Part shown: in pieces, positions 12,496-26,235 of the stretch
How positions within the stretch are numbered: the first letter of the stretch is position 1
Layout: every line of letters begins with the position of its first letter
Source: Ischnura elegans
Lineage: Eukaryota > Arthropoda > Insecta > Odonata > Coenagrionidae
Assembly: GCF_921293095.1 (NCBI RefSeq)
Contig: NC_060249.1
Location: 77,511,907 to 77,575,906 of the forward strand
Reading direction: 5' to 3'
Length of the DNA stretch: 64,000 nt
Made by a program: the position numbers and the translations under genes
The notes under the pieces: generated by a model
The model's database searches: none
The model's input: only the letters and a program-made list of their open reading frames with translations
Told to the model about the DNA's origin: nothing

Positions 12496-13112
12496 GGTGT
12501 TACAGGAGGAATCTGAAATACTACAGGAGGTGGAAAGGGAGACATTTTTAAGTATTTTGTGTCCATAAACATGGGGCCGCAACTTTTTTGTTGCTGATAT
12601 ATGGCAATGCAAAAAATTTTTATATATACTTTGTAGTAACCATGAAAACGGTTTTATAGGGTATCCAGCCTTTTCGACATTTTATTTAATACTCAGTATA
12701 CTTAAGGCTACTAAATAATCAAGGTTCGACGAAAATATCCGATTGTAATTCTCTGAAACAATTAATCTTTGAGATTAATTAAACAAGGCCTTTGAGCGAA
12801 TATCAGTAATACGATTGCGCAATCTCATCTACTCCGAGATTAATTGTCTCAGGCAATTATAATCGCACATGTTTGTCCAGCTTTAACTATTTAATACCCT
12901 TATAAATCATTAATATTAAATATAATTTCGAAAATGGATGGATACACAAGAAAAACAGTTTTCATGGCTACTAAAAAGTACATCTAAAAAAATGTTTGCG
13001 GTGCCAAAGCTCAGTATGTAAGGACTTGCGGCCCTATGTTTATGGACAAAAAATGCTTAAAATTGTCTCCCCTACCACCTCCTGAAGCATTGCAGATTCC
13101 TTCTGAAACACC
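12496..13112. mobile_element. nested fold-back element with ~180-bp arms
   Basis: The region from GGTGTT at 12496 to about 12680 is an inverted copy of about 12930-13112. Shared blocks include GTCCATAAACAT, GGGCCGCAA and GTAGCCATGAAAAC. Inside, a second inverted pair carries GATTGTAATT...CAATTAATCT and its mirror. No transposase frame and no clear target duplication were found. It starts within 10 bp of the snap-back repeat at 12363-12486. Confidence 0.7.
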
Positions 13113-14278
13113 TCAAATTATGTAACGAAGCAATACATTGTGGAATACTGGTATTCCTGTGGAGCAACCACCAGTGTTGAAGTTGCCACCAAGTTTGCAA
13201 GCGGAGAAACAATCGGAACAGCTGTCATGATGTAAATTATAAGAGAGATAAACTTTCTTCTTTGTTATGTGCATTACGAAGCATATATAACGAAAAATAT
13301 TCCAAAACTAACAAATTTAATGCATACTTTTGTACATACACTGGTGTTCTCTATACACTGCTAAAAGCAGACACAGAAAATGTGCTTAATTTATATACAT
13401 AAATAGATTTTAGCCTCATCTGCAGCCATTTATAAGTAAAAAATAACTATATGGAGTTTTATTTAACATCTGAGACTTTTTAGAGAGCAAATCTTTTTAA
13501 AACTTACGTACGCGATCAAAAGATAATAAAAAAAGATATCGAAGAGATGAGAGACTTTAAGAAATAATGAAAATAATGATATTTTAAGTAGCAAATGAAA
13601 AGCATCTTAAAACAGTTCTCCCATTTAGACCGTTCTAAAACTGACTGTCACGAAAAGAAAGCTTTGAGAAATAAAATATGACGAGAGTTTAAAACGATGC
13701 GTGTAATGAAAAGAGGAAGTATGTTACGAAGGAAATGGAGGGATGACAAGAGTTGGATGGCAGCGAACAGTGGACAGCTACTTAGCAAAGTAAGTACTGC
13801 TGAAACTAGCTATAAAAAAAGTTGATGTTCAATGAATAGGGACTTAAGGTGAAATAACAGTTCATTGGAAATAACAGCAGGTATACTTGGTGTATACAAA
13901 TCGCTTCCGGATCGGTGGCATGCATTTCAGATAGCATAACTTAAATATTCGAGATGGCTATCACCCGTCCAGTAGCTTCACTCACTAATCTGTGAAGCAC
14001 CCTCGCTATCATTTAAGGAATTTCTGTACATATGAATATTCACCGCGTATACGAAATGGCCAGCGACTATTCCTGAATGTCTTCCAAACTTGTAGAATAT
14101 TTTCTCCCGCATGATTTTAGAAGTAATCGCTGCACTTTTCAAGGCAGAAATATGTAGACGAATGGAAAAAATTTAAATAAAAGGAAAGATTTTCTTAACG
14201 AAAGAACGGCATATGCACTAAAAAAGTAAAAAATAAGCCTTTTCCTCACTCGGAAAATAAACAGAGGTTGCTGATTGG
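13113..14278. other. intergenic, nothing recognised
   Basis: AT-rich, no supported feature. Confidence 0.5.
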
Positions 14279-14419
14279 CAGTGGCGGATCTATGGGGGGG
14301 AGGTAATATAGCCCCATCCTAGGGTATCCAATTTACACTATATAGAATGGTAATTTTTTCCGACCCTCACTACTGTTGGAATTTTAACCCCACTTGTCCC
14401 TATCCCGGATCCGCCACTG
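14279..14419. mobile_element. short hAT-like MITE
   Basis: Both ends carry CAGTGGCGGATC in inverted orientation, with a G run inside the left end. The left flank CTGATTGG recurs as GTGATTGG two bases beyond the right end, probably the target duplication after small indels. Length is 141 bp, with no coding. Confidence 0.8.
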
Positions 14420-17400
14420 AAGTGATTGGGTTTATTAGAAATTACTGTAGAATAGTCTGATATGTGAAAAAGGATTGGCACGCAATATTAATATCTAAAC
14501 TTAATCATCAGACACGCTTTATTCTCCAAATGATGAAAATATTATTTTTTTTATTGTTTAGTTTATTTTTCACTCTTTTGGAGAAAGCGTGTAATTTTTC
14601 CTTTCGATTAATTTTTACTTTCTACTTTTCAGTGGTGAATCATGTAACCGATTATTCCAGAGCAATCAAAGTAATCTATGCCAAAACAATGTATAGTTAA
14701 CGTCATTTATTTAGAAAATTCAAAACTATTTTTCTACATGGAAATCTAGTTAATTTTTTTAGAACAATTGGAAAATTTTCAAAATTCTGACTGTTGATTA
14801 TTTGAATGTCATTAAAATCAAGCGATCGTGCAACGCTTCAAATCAATCCGACAATGAAAAGTTGGCTAAATATCATGTGCAAAATTCCATCGATGAGACA
14901 GACAAAGAGACAAGGCAAATTAAGAAAAATCACGTAAAAAGGGGAATAACATACCTTGAATACGAAAGGTTTTGATACGACAGACAATAATGGAATGAGA
15001 TTTTTTGGGAATTACGACATCATCCTAACTAAGCGACCCAAAATCTCGGTCACTGACGTCAGCGACCATTATCCATGACAGACGGCGCGCTGAGATATCG
15101 TATTACGGTCACGATCTTCAGCCACTGTCTGGCCTGAAATCATTGTTTCGAATTACAATTAACGGAGGTCGTTTAAGAGGTCCTAAGTCAAATGTCAAGT
15201 AACCAGAACCCGTTTAATTTTCTTTAATACAAAATGTTTACTTTACACATTTTTTTCCTTGACTAGATCCTTATTCCAAACGCCCGTGGAGATTATTTCT
15301 GTTATCAAAATAATATGAGTGTGACTGAGAAGTAGGTGTACCGAGTTAACAATTTTTATTAATTTATCGTAATTCACTTCATATCCTCATTTATATATTT
15401 CATATTTTCCAATGATGGCGAAGCTCATCATGAAGATGCCATCAAGGCAACGGACTACATTGGCCTTCGTCACCAAAAGGAGACGGCTAATTTTTATCAA
15501 CTTGCATGAGAGCTTAAACAATGAAAGCGATTAAATTCTCATTTGCATCCTACTTCTTTGATTCTTTTTTTTGCTTTCAGAACTCATTCATTAATAGCGA
15601 CATATCTTAAACACGAGAGCACGACATTATAGTCATAAACACCATTGCATGGCGATACCATTTTTTTGGCAACGATACATTCATTACCTGTTCTATCCTT
15701 GAATTCAAATTCTTTTTCTGCCAATATGAAAGAGTAATTGTTACCAATTTTCCTATGAATGACGTCACGTCAAATTATCGAGCTCATTAACATCGCATTC
15801 CCATACGATTCATAATAATCAGTACTGCCCTTGAACTCATTCTTCTCAAGGATGATGAAGTCGTCGAACTATCAAAACTCAAGCTAATAAAAAACTATTC
15901 TATCCCAGCCAAGGCAATCCACAAAGCTTACAGAAGAAAAGCATTGGTATGATGGAAATGATAATAACATAGCTAGAGTTGATTGCATTTATTAGTTGAT
16001 AAACTTATTCATTCAAGAAATTCTAAATCACAATTATTAAAGCTCCTCTATCAGGAAAAATAAATCTGTCTTTCCCACATTTAATATGACTTAATGAGGA
16101 AAACTGTCCCATACCCTGTCCGCATTTACACTATTGGGTCTCATTTACTGCCGATTACTGTCACATTTATTATCAATCCTTAATTTGAATCTTAATTTGC
16201 AGAAAATAGATTACATAAAAATTTGATATTGGTATGAAAACAGACTGCACTGATTAGGAAAGAATTAAATAATGGATAAAATGCCACCTAATTGGTGTGG
16301 AGATCGCAGGTCATTAATCCCCGTATTTTTAGTAAACGTGATGCAAGAATAAAACGCTGGAGTCCGTGATAGTTCCGCTCATTCCCATGAATATATGAGT
16401 AAAGATATAAATATGAATTAGAATGGAGGAAATAGCAGCCTTTACCAGCTGTTGAATATGCTTCAATCGCTGGAGTCACGTAGTAAGTTTTTTTTTGCAG
16501 CTCACTTGGCACCAAATCCAGAACCCCGAAAGTTCGCACATCAAAGAGAGGACCAGGTCATTTCGTGGAACTGTGTTCGCTCTCCACAAAATTTTCAGTT
16601 ACGCGAATGTGTGCTAAGGACCTCTGGGTTTTCGGAAGCTTCACAAGAAGGATTTGGAATTGGGACACAGTGCCCACTGAGGGAACGACTCACACAAAAG
16701 CCGTAGGGGATTACGCATATCAATGAAGCACAGTAGGGTACAGGAACTTCGGACCAACAGGAATTCGTTTAGTATATCTCCATACCTCCGTTAACGCCGT
16801 CTATAGCTACTGTCGTGTTTCAATACCGCCTGTGCATCTGGATGTAAGCCAACTAGCCTCCGACACGGCATGCGGCAGGGACTGTTCGAACGCAAACCAT
16901 TGAGAAGGGAGGGAATTAAGGGAAAGCACCAAGCAAAGCATGACATGAGTCTCTTTGGTTTACTGAGATATGTCACCCTCTGTGATTGAAGCTTTCAAAG
17001 GTGTTTCGGGAAATGAATTTATGCGCAAAGAATAAATAGAATACCATATTGGTACCTCACCACATTTCTTGTCCTATCGGATACGATAAAATATCACCAA
17101 TTATATATAAGTAGGCCATGTACATCAGTTCTCCTCAACTACTTACCTATTTCATTCCTAATATGCCTAAAATATTCCGCTAAATTAGTATTAAATTAAT
17201 AAAAACGTAAAATTTAAACTCTCAGATGAAAATGACTCTACCGGTAGAAGTTAATTCATGACAATCTCGGAAATCTAAAGATTCAAGTATTCTGAATCAG
17301 AATTCATGCAATCCACTCAAATTCGTTTTATGGTGGACTCCGTGCAATATTCCACCAATTATTTCATATGTAAGTTGAAATGAATAAAAAGGAAATATTA

Positions 17401-18074
17401 AAAATTTCCTTTAAAAACCTATTACAATGGCAAAATAAGTAAATAAAAGTAAAGCATCCTTCGTAAATCAGAATCATTTTGTATACTTAAAAAATGCTAA
17501 AAATAAATGCAAGACTATGAATTAGATATGACAACTGAAGTCGGAGGAACTTTCAAGCAGTTACAGTGGTAGAAACATAAATATATATACAGGTATTGTG
17601 AGAATTTCACCCTATGGACCATCGAGAAAAAAGCAATTAGCTGACGAGTTTCTCTCCTCAGGTGACTACCGTTTGGTTTAAAGATACTAGCAATTGTTCC
17701 AATAATATCTTGAGGTTAACACCAAAATTTGTGCGCTCGGTCTACTTTCGATGACCAGTCAACCAGTCACTATTGGCAATAAACCAACCACTTTTCATTA
17801 AATCTCATAGAACGCATCACGCTCATGTGTTCACCACCCCTAATCCACTCATAGTAATTCAATCCTATGCAATACTATGACTCTGATAAGATTTTAATAC
17901 TGCAGTCCTCCATTTTACCATGTTCCTCTTCCTTATGTCTTTCGTTATTTGCCCCAAGTGCTCATTTTTTGACCTTTCTCGGGGATTTTTCCCTCCATTT
18001 TCCCTTTATTCTATTGTCAATTGATCACCTTGTCTTATGACGTGACCTATCCAGTGGGACCTTTGGACCGAAGG
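14420..18074. other. intergenic, no gene supported
   Basis: Mostly AT-rich. GC-richer frames near 16288-16976 on both strands have no recognisable domains. No repeats were confidently delimited. Confidence 0.45.
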
Positions 18075-18125
18075 TGGAGTAGGTGCCATACACCGAAGGT
18101 CCATCGGTGTATGGCACTTACTCCA
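18075..18125. repeat. 51-bp hairpin, 22-bp arms with one mismatch
   Basis: Arms 18075-18096 and 18104-18125 pair over 22 bp with one mismatch across a 7-base loop (AGGTCCA). The size is compatible with a small snap-back repeat or a very short RNA hairpin. The near-perfect arms favour recent snap-back formation. Confidence 0.75.
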
Positions 18126-18457
18126 CAGTTCACTTCACCACACAAATGGAGGCAATGTAGAGCAGTGTATAACAGCATGCATAAGGAACTAGGAAATTGA
18201 ACATATCGTGAGGATTTTAAATAAACAAGGCGAAGTCAATTAATTAAATTCTTGTGAGCTTTACTGATCAAAGCATTCGACCCAAATACTAGTAACATCC
18301 CAGATCGAAGCGAATAATTTTTCCACAGAGGAATGTACACATTTAGGTGCACTTATGGGTTACATGATAAATTTTTATTATTTTCGACTGTCTGTTATTT
18401 CAAATATCTAAAAAAAATGCAATGCTTGGTTCTTTCACGGCAACCAATAGCAGTCAA

Positions 18458-18652
18458 GGTTTCTCGGGTTACTCACCGGGTCAGATCCTCCATGTCTCCT
18501 TCCAACGGTAAGCAACTCGTCCATCGTGTTCAGGGATTCAGGAATCCAATGATTGGATTGGATTCTTAAATCCCTGAAGACGATGGTCGAGTTGCTCATC
18601 GAAACGTTGGAAGGAGACATGGAGGACCTGACTCTATGCAAAACCTGAGAAA
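18458..18652. repeat. snap-back family member with ~82-bp arms
   Basis: Arms about 18458-18540 and 18569-18652 are inverted copies containing CATGTCTCCTTCCAACG and GAGTTGCTCATCGAAACG. The left arm lacks the TTTCGAT stretch, so only the right arm keeps the CATCGAAAC core. A smaller AATCC palindrome fills the loop. Confidence 0.75.
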
Positions 18653-19554
18653 TATTTATTACTAAAAAGTATAAAATAAAAATAATGGGAGAAATTTCAC
18701 GGAAATATGAAACAAGGATGATAACATATATACATATAAGTTCCTCGAGCAAGGAAGAGACTCCGCCCATGCCTTCGAAAAAGTGAGCTTCCCCTCTGCT
18801 AATTCGGCATGTTATTTATACAGTAACCTGTATCTGTTATTTTTTTCTCTCGACGCGGTACACTATCATGATGACACCGGCCCAGAGTGTTTCCAGACGA
18901 ATCTTTCCGGGGCCAAAAATAGCCGTCTCCAGCATCCACACTGAAAATAAAAGCGTCGAAGTTTATCCTGCCGCCTCGCTTCGAGTAGGGAGCGGCCCGT
19001 CAAAGAAGACAAGTACACATAGAAGTTGAGTGTCGGCCCCACCTCTCCAGCGTTGCGCTTCTGTTTAAACGAGCACGCTACAAAATCAGGTGGAAGTTTG
19101 CGTAAGCGGAATATTTTTCATTTGTTGATGGATTGCGCTAAAACACGTCTATCCTCATCTGTAAATAGCCATCACAGGCCTCTTGTGCATGCTTTGCCTT
19201 TTTGATCTCTATCCCTATGCTAATATGACATACGTTTTTCTGGGCGAAGTTTTTACTGCTGACTGATTTTACGGATTGAACTACGACTGCCGCCACCATG
19301 CAAACATCGTTGCCTCAAATATCACTGATACTCCAGGATTCTTGATTCAACATATCCTCAAATGATTTGTTCCCATTATTATCTATTTGATTCGGGGCTT
19401 ATTTGCTAAAAAGCAACATTTGAATAAAAATATTTTCCAATGCAGAGTGTTTAATTAAAAAAACGTCTAGCTTATTCACGCACACAGCTGCGAGTGTTTT
19501 AATTCGCACAATGAATTTCACAGTGACGAAAATTATATAATTTGATCAGAAATC
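18653..19554. other. intergenic, nothing recognised
   Basis: Locally GC-rich at 18840-19080 but with no conserved open frame or repeat. Confidence 0.45.
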
Positions 19555-19640
19555 TAGCTGGTAGCTCAAGAGGCTGGTAGCGCAAGCGAATGGTAATTGG
19601 TAAAGGTAAATCCACATTCAAATGCCGGTCAAATCCATTT
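19555..19640 (+). mobile_element. weak tRNA-like SINE head
   Basis: TAGCTCAAGAGG fits a Pol III A box, and ATTCAAATGCC about 50 bp later is a poor B box. No SINE body is recognised. Confidence 0.3.
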
Positions 19641-19880
19641 GTTATCAAGAATATCAACTCTTTGGCACTTCGTAAAAACAAGTACTTATGTCTACGCAAA
19701 ATTGTAACGATGGATGGTAATGTGTATATGCTCGTTAAATGCCTGCTCAATATTCATTTAAACTTAAATAAAATAACATTTGATCTCATGCTCTTACGCT
19801 CAGTAACGTTTTTGCGGTATTAACGCAATTAAAAAGGCTATGTTAGTATCTATTGTGCAAGTTATCTGTTCCTTTTTCAC

Positions 19881-20129
19881 ATGCTATGTGTTTACACAAG
19901 TAGCGTAACACCAAATTGGTTCATTAATTGGCCACGCGCAATTTGCATTGCATTTATGGTTTTTGAAGGGATTCCAACCAAGTATTCTTCGAAAACTCAT
20001 ACCATGTTCTTTAATGGACTAATTGCAGACGTTACGGGCACACTCCATGATACGTGCATGAATTCTTGTATTCCAACATCAATATTCCCAAAAGATCAAC
20101 ACGTGATTCCAGGTGTCAATTCAAAGTAA
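19881..20129 (+). other. unrecognised 82-codon open frame
   Basis: The frame is open from 19881 to 20129 and its composition is less AT-biased and more protein-like than neighbouring frames. The minus strand is also nearly open, with only a few stops. I cannot assign a family to either strand. It could be a transposon fragment read on the wrong strand, or chance. Confidence 0.2.
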
Positions 20130-22340
20130 GCCTACCAAGTCTGTTCTAATAATGAAATTAGATATAACGCTTCACTTAACGTCCTTCGCATCGTTGAGCT
20201 ACTCTCAAATAGTGTGTATAAAAGGGTCCTATCTATCTAAGGACGGAAAATTTAAAGCTACCCCTTAATATGCGAAAGTCACATTTCTGTGGCTTTATCG
20301 AGGGTGAGCTCTACCCTTACCAATACAAACCAACCTTCGGGTGGTAGCACTAAGGGTCATCACCTTTCGTAAAGATCCGACAAACGCCCACGCCTATGCT
20401 ACGACCTGCATGCTTTGATTCATCAACCGTTTGCTCTCCTCAATGTAAAAAAACCAAAGAAATCCCACACATAATTAACAAGAATTTCCTACCGTTGACA
20501 GACAAGCGTTCCTACGTCCAGTCAACAAAAAAGGTTTCGCTGCTCCCGTCCTTTGAATTGAGTTAGAGCCAGTTGTGTGGCCTGGAGTTCTGACGCAAAT
20601 CGGGAAGCGCCCAGCGAGTGACGATCAATTAACGTTAATTGTCGCAGTGCATTGTGGCAATACGTTTCCACGGCTACTTACATCCGCCTCACTCGGCACT
20701 TCATTTACGGGCCTCTTTCTCCAGGGTAACCGGTTCAGCACAGAGGCTTAATTGAGGCTAAATGTTGAATGCCGAGAATTCTGGATTACGTCCAGGGTCT
20801 CTCTCGGTCTCCCTAGGCAGTTGCCCTATTTATAATCATCGCGGAATGCTCAAGCAAACTCTATTATGACAGTAAATTATTCCCGACGCTTTTGACATTA
20901 ACTCGTCCATGCATCTAAATGCCATGTTACACTTACAATCGCTGGAAAAGGAATTAAAGGGCTGACGAAAAGACGCATTATGAGGGCATCGCGATTTGGA
21001 TACCAGAGGCAGGAAATTGAAGTTTCGCATGGAGAAGTCTACGAAGAGGATTTCAATTATGAACAGCTACTTTTCATGTCCGTAAGATTTTCATTGAATG
21101 CTCATAAAACTCGAGTGTCTAAAGTAATAAAACCACAGACCTATAATATACAAATGTATGGTCGTCGTAAAATGTAATTCGTAAAATTCATTGGAAGCCA
21201 AACATAGTGATAAATAACAGCATCAATATGAGATTTATTTGTAAATGATTTGAGATGTACTATCGAAAAAGAAAAATGAATCAGTACATGATATATTAAA
21301 ATATCATTTATCTCTCTCGCATGATTTATATATTCCACATAATCGATATTTTATGATATGATTAAGCACGTGATCACACTACTGCTTTTCAAATAAAATA
21401 AATTTTGATCATTTACAAATTATATCCGCAACGTGCATTATTTTTAAATGCCAAAAACGATACCGCCACGTAAGTGGTGAGCAATTAACTATTTATTACC
21501 TTAAAAAAAGACAATCCGTTAATGCGTTGCCTAAATAATTGAACGGCTCCCCGTGTTCAATATTGCGGCCACCTACTTTTACCTTGACCCTCACACACAC
21601 TTCAGTCTATATAATTCTATTTACTCCCATTTGGGACTCCCGTGATAGGACGAACGTTAGGAGCAAGGAGAAAATAGTCCATACGATGGTGTCACGCAGT
21701 GACGTCATGGCAAAATTAGCAGTGCCGGAACGCACTTTCCTCAACTTATTTTAGAAGTGAAATATAACTTTTTTTACTAGTTCTTATTTACATTTTATAA
21801 AAATTTTTTTTGTTACGAATTTATAAATTAGAAATTTAGAGGCAATAAAATTTGATAAAAATGATATTTGGCTATTATGTCTTTTGTTAACCTGAGGCGG
21901 AACGGTGCTCCGGCGCGTGGAAATCACTGTTGGAATGGGTGCGGGAGACTCTACCAGTTACCTCTTCCTTGAAAAAATGGAGGATAATGCCCCTCCATAC
22001 AATACTAAAATCTTGAAGGGATTTACAGTTTAATATTACTTGTAACGTGTATGTAAGCATCAGATTGGGAGTTTCAATTCTACTCAACCATTCCCGCCCG
22101 ACAATCAATTTACATATATCTTTATTGTATTGATTTGAAAATAAATCAAGTCCTCAAAGTTAGAGCATTCGCCAGGCCTTTATTCATGTTCAAAGATTCA
22201 CATAAGTCGAATATGACTATGAATCCAATTCACCAGCCTAAGTATTTACCACAAGACTCTAAATATTTTTAGGACTAATTATAGCAAAATACTTTATTAC
22301 CCTAACCGAAACAACAGTGCTTGGCGATAGTGCTAGGGAG
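20130..22340. other. intergenic, nothing recognised
   Basis: A TATAAAAGG string near 20217 has no gene after it. No domain, repeat array or RNA gene was recognised. Confidence 0.45.
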
Positions 22341-22633
22341 CAGTGGCGCCGACTCCATGGGGCCTGAGGGGGCCCGAGCCCCCTCAAAAATTCGTTGTGG
22401 GCGTGAGGAAAAATTTGTCAGGCTTGTCGATTTTCCCCGGTGTGTCCAGATATCGAGATTTGACTTATCAGGGTTCTAATGCTTATCAAATGACTCTTAT
22501 AAAATGCTTAAAAAACTTTAAACTCGCTACTTATGAAATTTCCCGGGGCAAGATCCCCGGTTTGCCCCCCCCCCCCAATATTTTTTGTAAGTCGGTAGGT
22601 ATGCTAGAAGAGAAGAAGATATGCTACTCCCTG
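22341..22633. mobile_element. hAT-like element with identical flanking 8-mers
   Basis: The left end is CAGTGGCGCCGACTCC with the G/C-rich subterminal region common in this MITE class. The right end, inverted, is CAGGGAGTAGC. CTAGGGAG flanks both ends (22333-22340 and 22634-22641), and the match extends to 10 bp if TG is included. The right end lies inside the palindrome at 22604-22664, which complicates the boundary. Confidence 0.6.
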
Positions 22634-22664
22634 CTAGGGAGTAGCATATCTTCTTCACTTCTAG
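22604..22664. repeat. 61-bp near-perfect palindrome
   Basis: 21-bp perfect arms (22612-22632 and 22636-22656) surround a 3-base centre (GCT). After one mismatched pair, a further 7 bp pair (CTAGAAG with CTTCTAG). That makes 28 of 29 pairs. Confidence 0.9.
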
Positions 22665-25600
22665 ATAAGCATTTTTGCCCATGAACGCTTACACGCCACC
22701 TAGCAATTTCTTTAGGGATCATTCATTACCAGTGTTAGAAATGCTAAATTTGAAATTGATTCTTATAAAAAAATGAGCTTCAACTTTTAACTCGATACTC
22801 ACCGATATTGCATCAGGTTTTTTTTACTTTTTGGTGTCGACATCCATTTGTATTAACAAATAAAACATTGGACATTTTTTCCAAAAGCTTACGATAACCA
22901 TCTGTGTTACGGATCAATTTGAATGGAAGGAAATGAGATTCTAAAAACATGGCTCATAGAAGAGAGAAGTTCATCTTCGCTCCATCAAATGAAGCGATTC
23001 TCACGACCATCTGCCAGTCAGAAAGGTGAATCATCAATTCCTTGAATGAGATATATTTTGATTAGTCATACGCAAACTTTATCATTGTTAGTAAATGATG
23101 GGGGAATTCTGAATTATAAAATCATGTGGAAGACAACTGGTCCACAAAGACGCGCGATGGTCCATTCTAACTAAGATAACTCATCCTCTCTCCCACCATT
23201 GATCTTATCTTTGGTGCAGATTAGATAAAAACTTCACAGAAACCAGACCGTCTCTTCCGTAAATAAAAGTCACACTTGAGATGGTAAAGAATGATAACTT
23301 GATGTGAAAAGAATGAGTTTTTCCCTCGTCTAAAAAAGATTAATCATATAAAAGATATATCTTGCTTTTTTTGCTAATTACGTGTTTGGAACCATCATTT
23401 CTCCCAAATAAATACATAAATATGCAAAGAAATTGTAGGAGAATTATATCAGAACAATAAAATCTTTATTTACCTCGCTCCTGACCATCTCGTTTCTTCA
23501 GATGTCGGATGTGCGAATCAATAAAACTACGCAAAAGCCACACGACTGCTGAGCATAAATGCGTCATTCTGATAGCAGCTGGAAGAGACCTGACGCTCGG
23601 TATTTTTTCCCAGTAGGATGACAAACGTGCACCTGGGAATAAGATTGTCTTAGGGCTTTCCCTGCGCAAATGATGCAATTATCGAACGGAATATAAAGAT
23701 ATATCTTCCCAATAAGTATCTTTTTTTTAGTATTTCTTGTAATTTTAGTTCCTCGATACAAAACATAATACTTTCGCCGAATTTACTGCAATAATACACT
23801 AGATGAACAGCCAGATGAAGGGTTTGGAAAAGTAATGTAATGTTAGGATAGCACGGTGGGCAAGGAAGAATTTAATCGCATAATTTTCCTTTTTGTGATT
23901 TCAATGATTACATTTTCAATTAATCGAAATGTAGTAAGCCTGAGAATGTGATTTTCCAATGGAATCGTTTATAATAGAAACCCCATAGCTGACATTTTTT
24001 TCTATTTTGACTTTTTTGTAGATTACGAATCTACAATTTTAAATTTCTTCGTTTGGTGCAGAAAATACCCAACTGTGACTAATCTAAAGGCTTCGGACTG
24101 AGCATCAATTTATTCATCTACCTGTAGAGCAGAAAGCCCTAAATTACAGGAGTAAGTTTAAGTTTTCATGATTTTCCTAAAATCTACTAATTCTTCGTAT
24201 GGGGTTTCTGTAATAAACGATGCAATTAAACGATCGTCGACAACGCAAAATGGCATTAAGTTGGATCACTCCTGAAGATTTCAACATGATAAGCAGAGTT
24301 TAATTGAATAAAATCATACTTATAATAGACTTTCAAAGTAGAAAAACATATCCTTAAATTAATAAAAAGATGGGATTCTGTAACACCCTGAAAAGTACCT
24401 ATGAACGTGCTGCACTGCGTGTTCTGGGCCATTAGTCTTATCTAAAGGCAAATATTACGGCTAAATATCATGATGTCCAATCGGCCACAAGTGACACCAA
24501 ACGACACACTGGGGGGAATTCGTAAAAAAATAAGCGGCAGGTAGCCTTCCAGTTCACTAATGGATTCTTCATCAGTCTGATCCGGTTGTCGGATCCCTTT
24601 TGTGATCGCACTTCAGGGCCTAAAATGATCGCTACTCACGCACCAGCTATTCATTGTCGCTGGGAGCGAAGGAGTATCACCAAAAATATATCAATAACAT
24701 CACTTCGGATTAATTTCGAGGAAAATTTCGAGTTGGAAATGATCTTTGGCTTGTAGCACCACTGCAGACGATCGGTTCTCATGATGGATCAAGGTAGATT
24801 ACTATTTATCGCCGACTCAGGAAACGCTTTCGTGGTAGTTGGGTCTGCTGAAAATTTTCCATGAACGAGAAACATTATAGCATCGTAACGAAAAATTAAA
24901 GCCGCGTTCACAGCAATTTAACATAATCTGGAATGACAATGGATTTGAAGTTTTGAGAAAACCGTCTGTTGATTCGCAATAACTTGAGTTTTGATCGCAA
25001 CAATTTGGCTCAACTTGGAGATACGATGGATTTTAAAACTCAAAAATACCATTTATTGGTTCAAAAATAACTTAAATTTCGTAACTGGACTTAGGCTAGC
25101 AATTATTTCAGAAAAGCTCACATTTCTCTTGAAATTAACCCGTAACAAGGAGTACAACTTGGATAACAACAAAATTTAAAGCTATCCTAAGTTTCCGAAT
25201 CAATTGATCCAATCGAATTCACGATTAAGATGCGGTTTATACTGCGATTGAAGGTATGTGTCATAAATTGGTCTCGTTCATAATTATTCAAGTTACTTCA
25301 TGTTAAGCGGCAGTGAGAGGGACTTAAAAGCGTTGCGGCTCAACTTGATATGGCAAAATCATATTTGAGAAACTTTCACGTATGTCTTGAAAGAAGCCAG
25401 TAGCAAGGAACTTAACGATTCCTAACGGTTGTCATATGAACTTAGAAAAATCTCCCTAAAATCCATTGAACGAAAAATGCGCGATCTGAGCTACGATTGA
25501 AGAAATGGATTTAACTCCATCTTGCGCAGCAACTTAAATCACTTATCGATCTGGGTCACAGTACGCCAAGTTGCGCCAATTTAATTTGTTGCAAGGAAAT

Positions 25601-26235
25601 CGCCAAACCGATGACTTCGATACGTGATTAATGGGAGAAAAAATAATTAAAGACCTTTCATCGCCAGCTGTTTTCACCGGCGAAGAGCAACATATTTAAG
25701 GGAAGGTAGCGGTTATCATTTTCCCTGATACGTAAACCATCATACAGAGTCCTATGCGATTATGACTGCAGATTGTTGAGTTTTATCTTTCCGGGAACAC
25801 TCTTTCATGATCCAGTCGGTGATTGGAATCATCAAAGCGGAAAACTGGACAAACACTGTGCTCTGGTTGAGAGTTTATTTTCCTCTCAACAGGGAAAGGA
25901 TAGGAGGAAAAAATTTTGAAAAAAAAATGTTTGTCCCAGTTGACACAGAGGCTCCGCTTCACTTGAAATTGGAAGATGTTACGCCGGCGAAAATTGAGCA
26001 GAAATGGATTGCGATCGCGGTAGTGATGCCGTTTTGAAATTTACGTACCTTCGAAGTGGAAAACCTTTATTTTCTCTTAAAAAGTATACGCAAAAAATGT
26101 TTTTGGAATCCGCAGATGACTCATGGAAATCAATCAATCCGGTGACAAATGACAAAGAGAATTGTATCGGTCACCGGCCGTCCTAGCCGAATGGGTCGTT
26201 ACCATCTCAAATGAGGTAAACCTTCCTCGAAATTG
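22665..26235. other. intergenic, no gene supported
   Basis: AT-rich DNA with short open frames only. Nothing recognised on either strand. Confidence 0.45.

Noticed and set aside
20217-20225. TATAAAAGG promoter-like string
   Set aside because: Nothing gene-like lies downstream.
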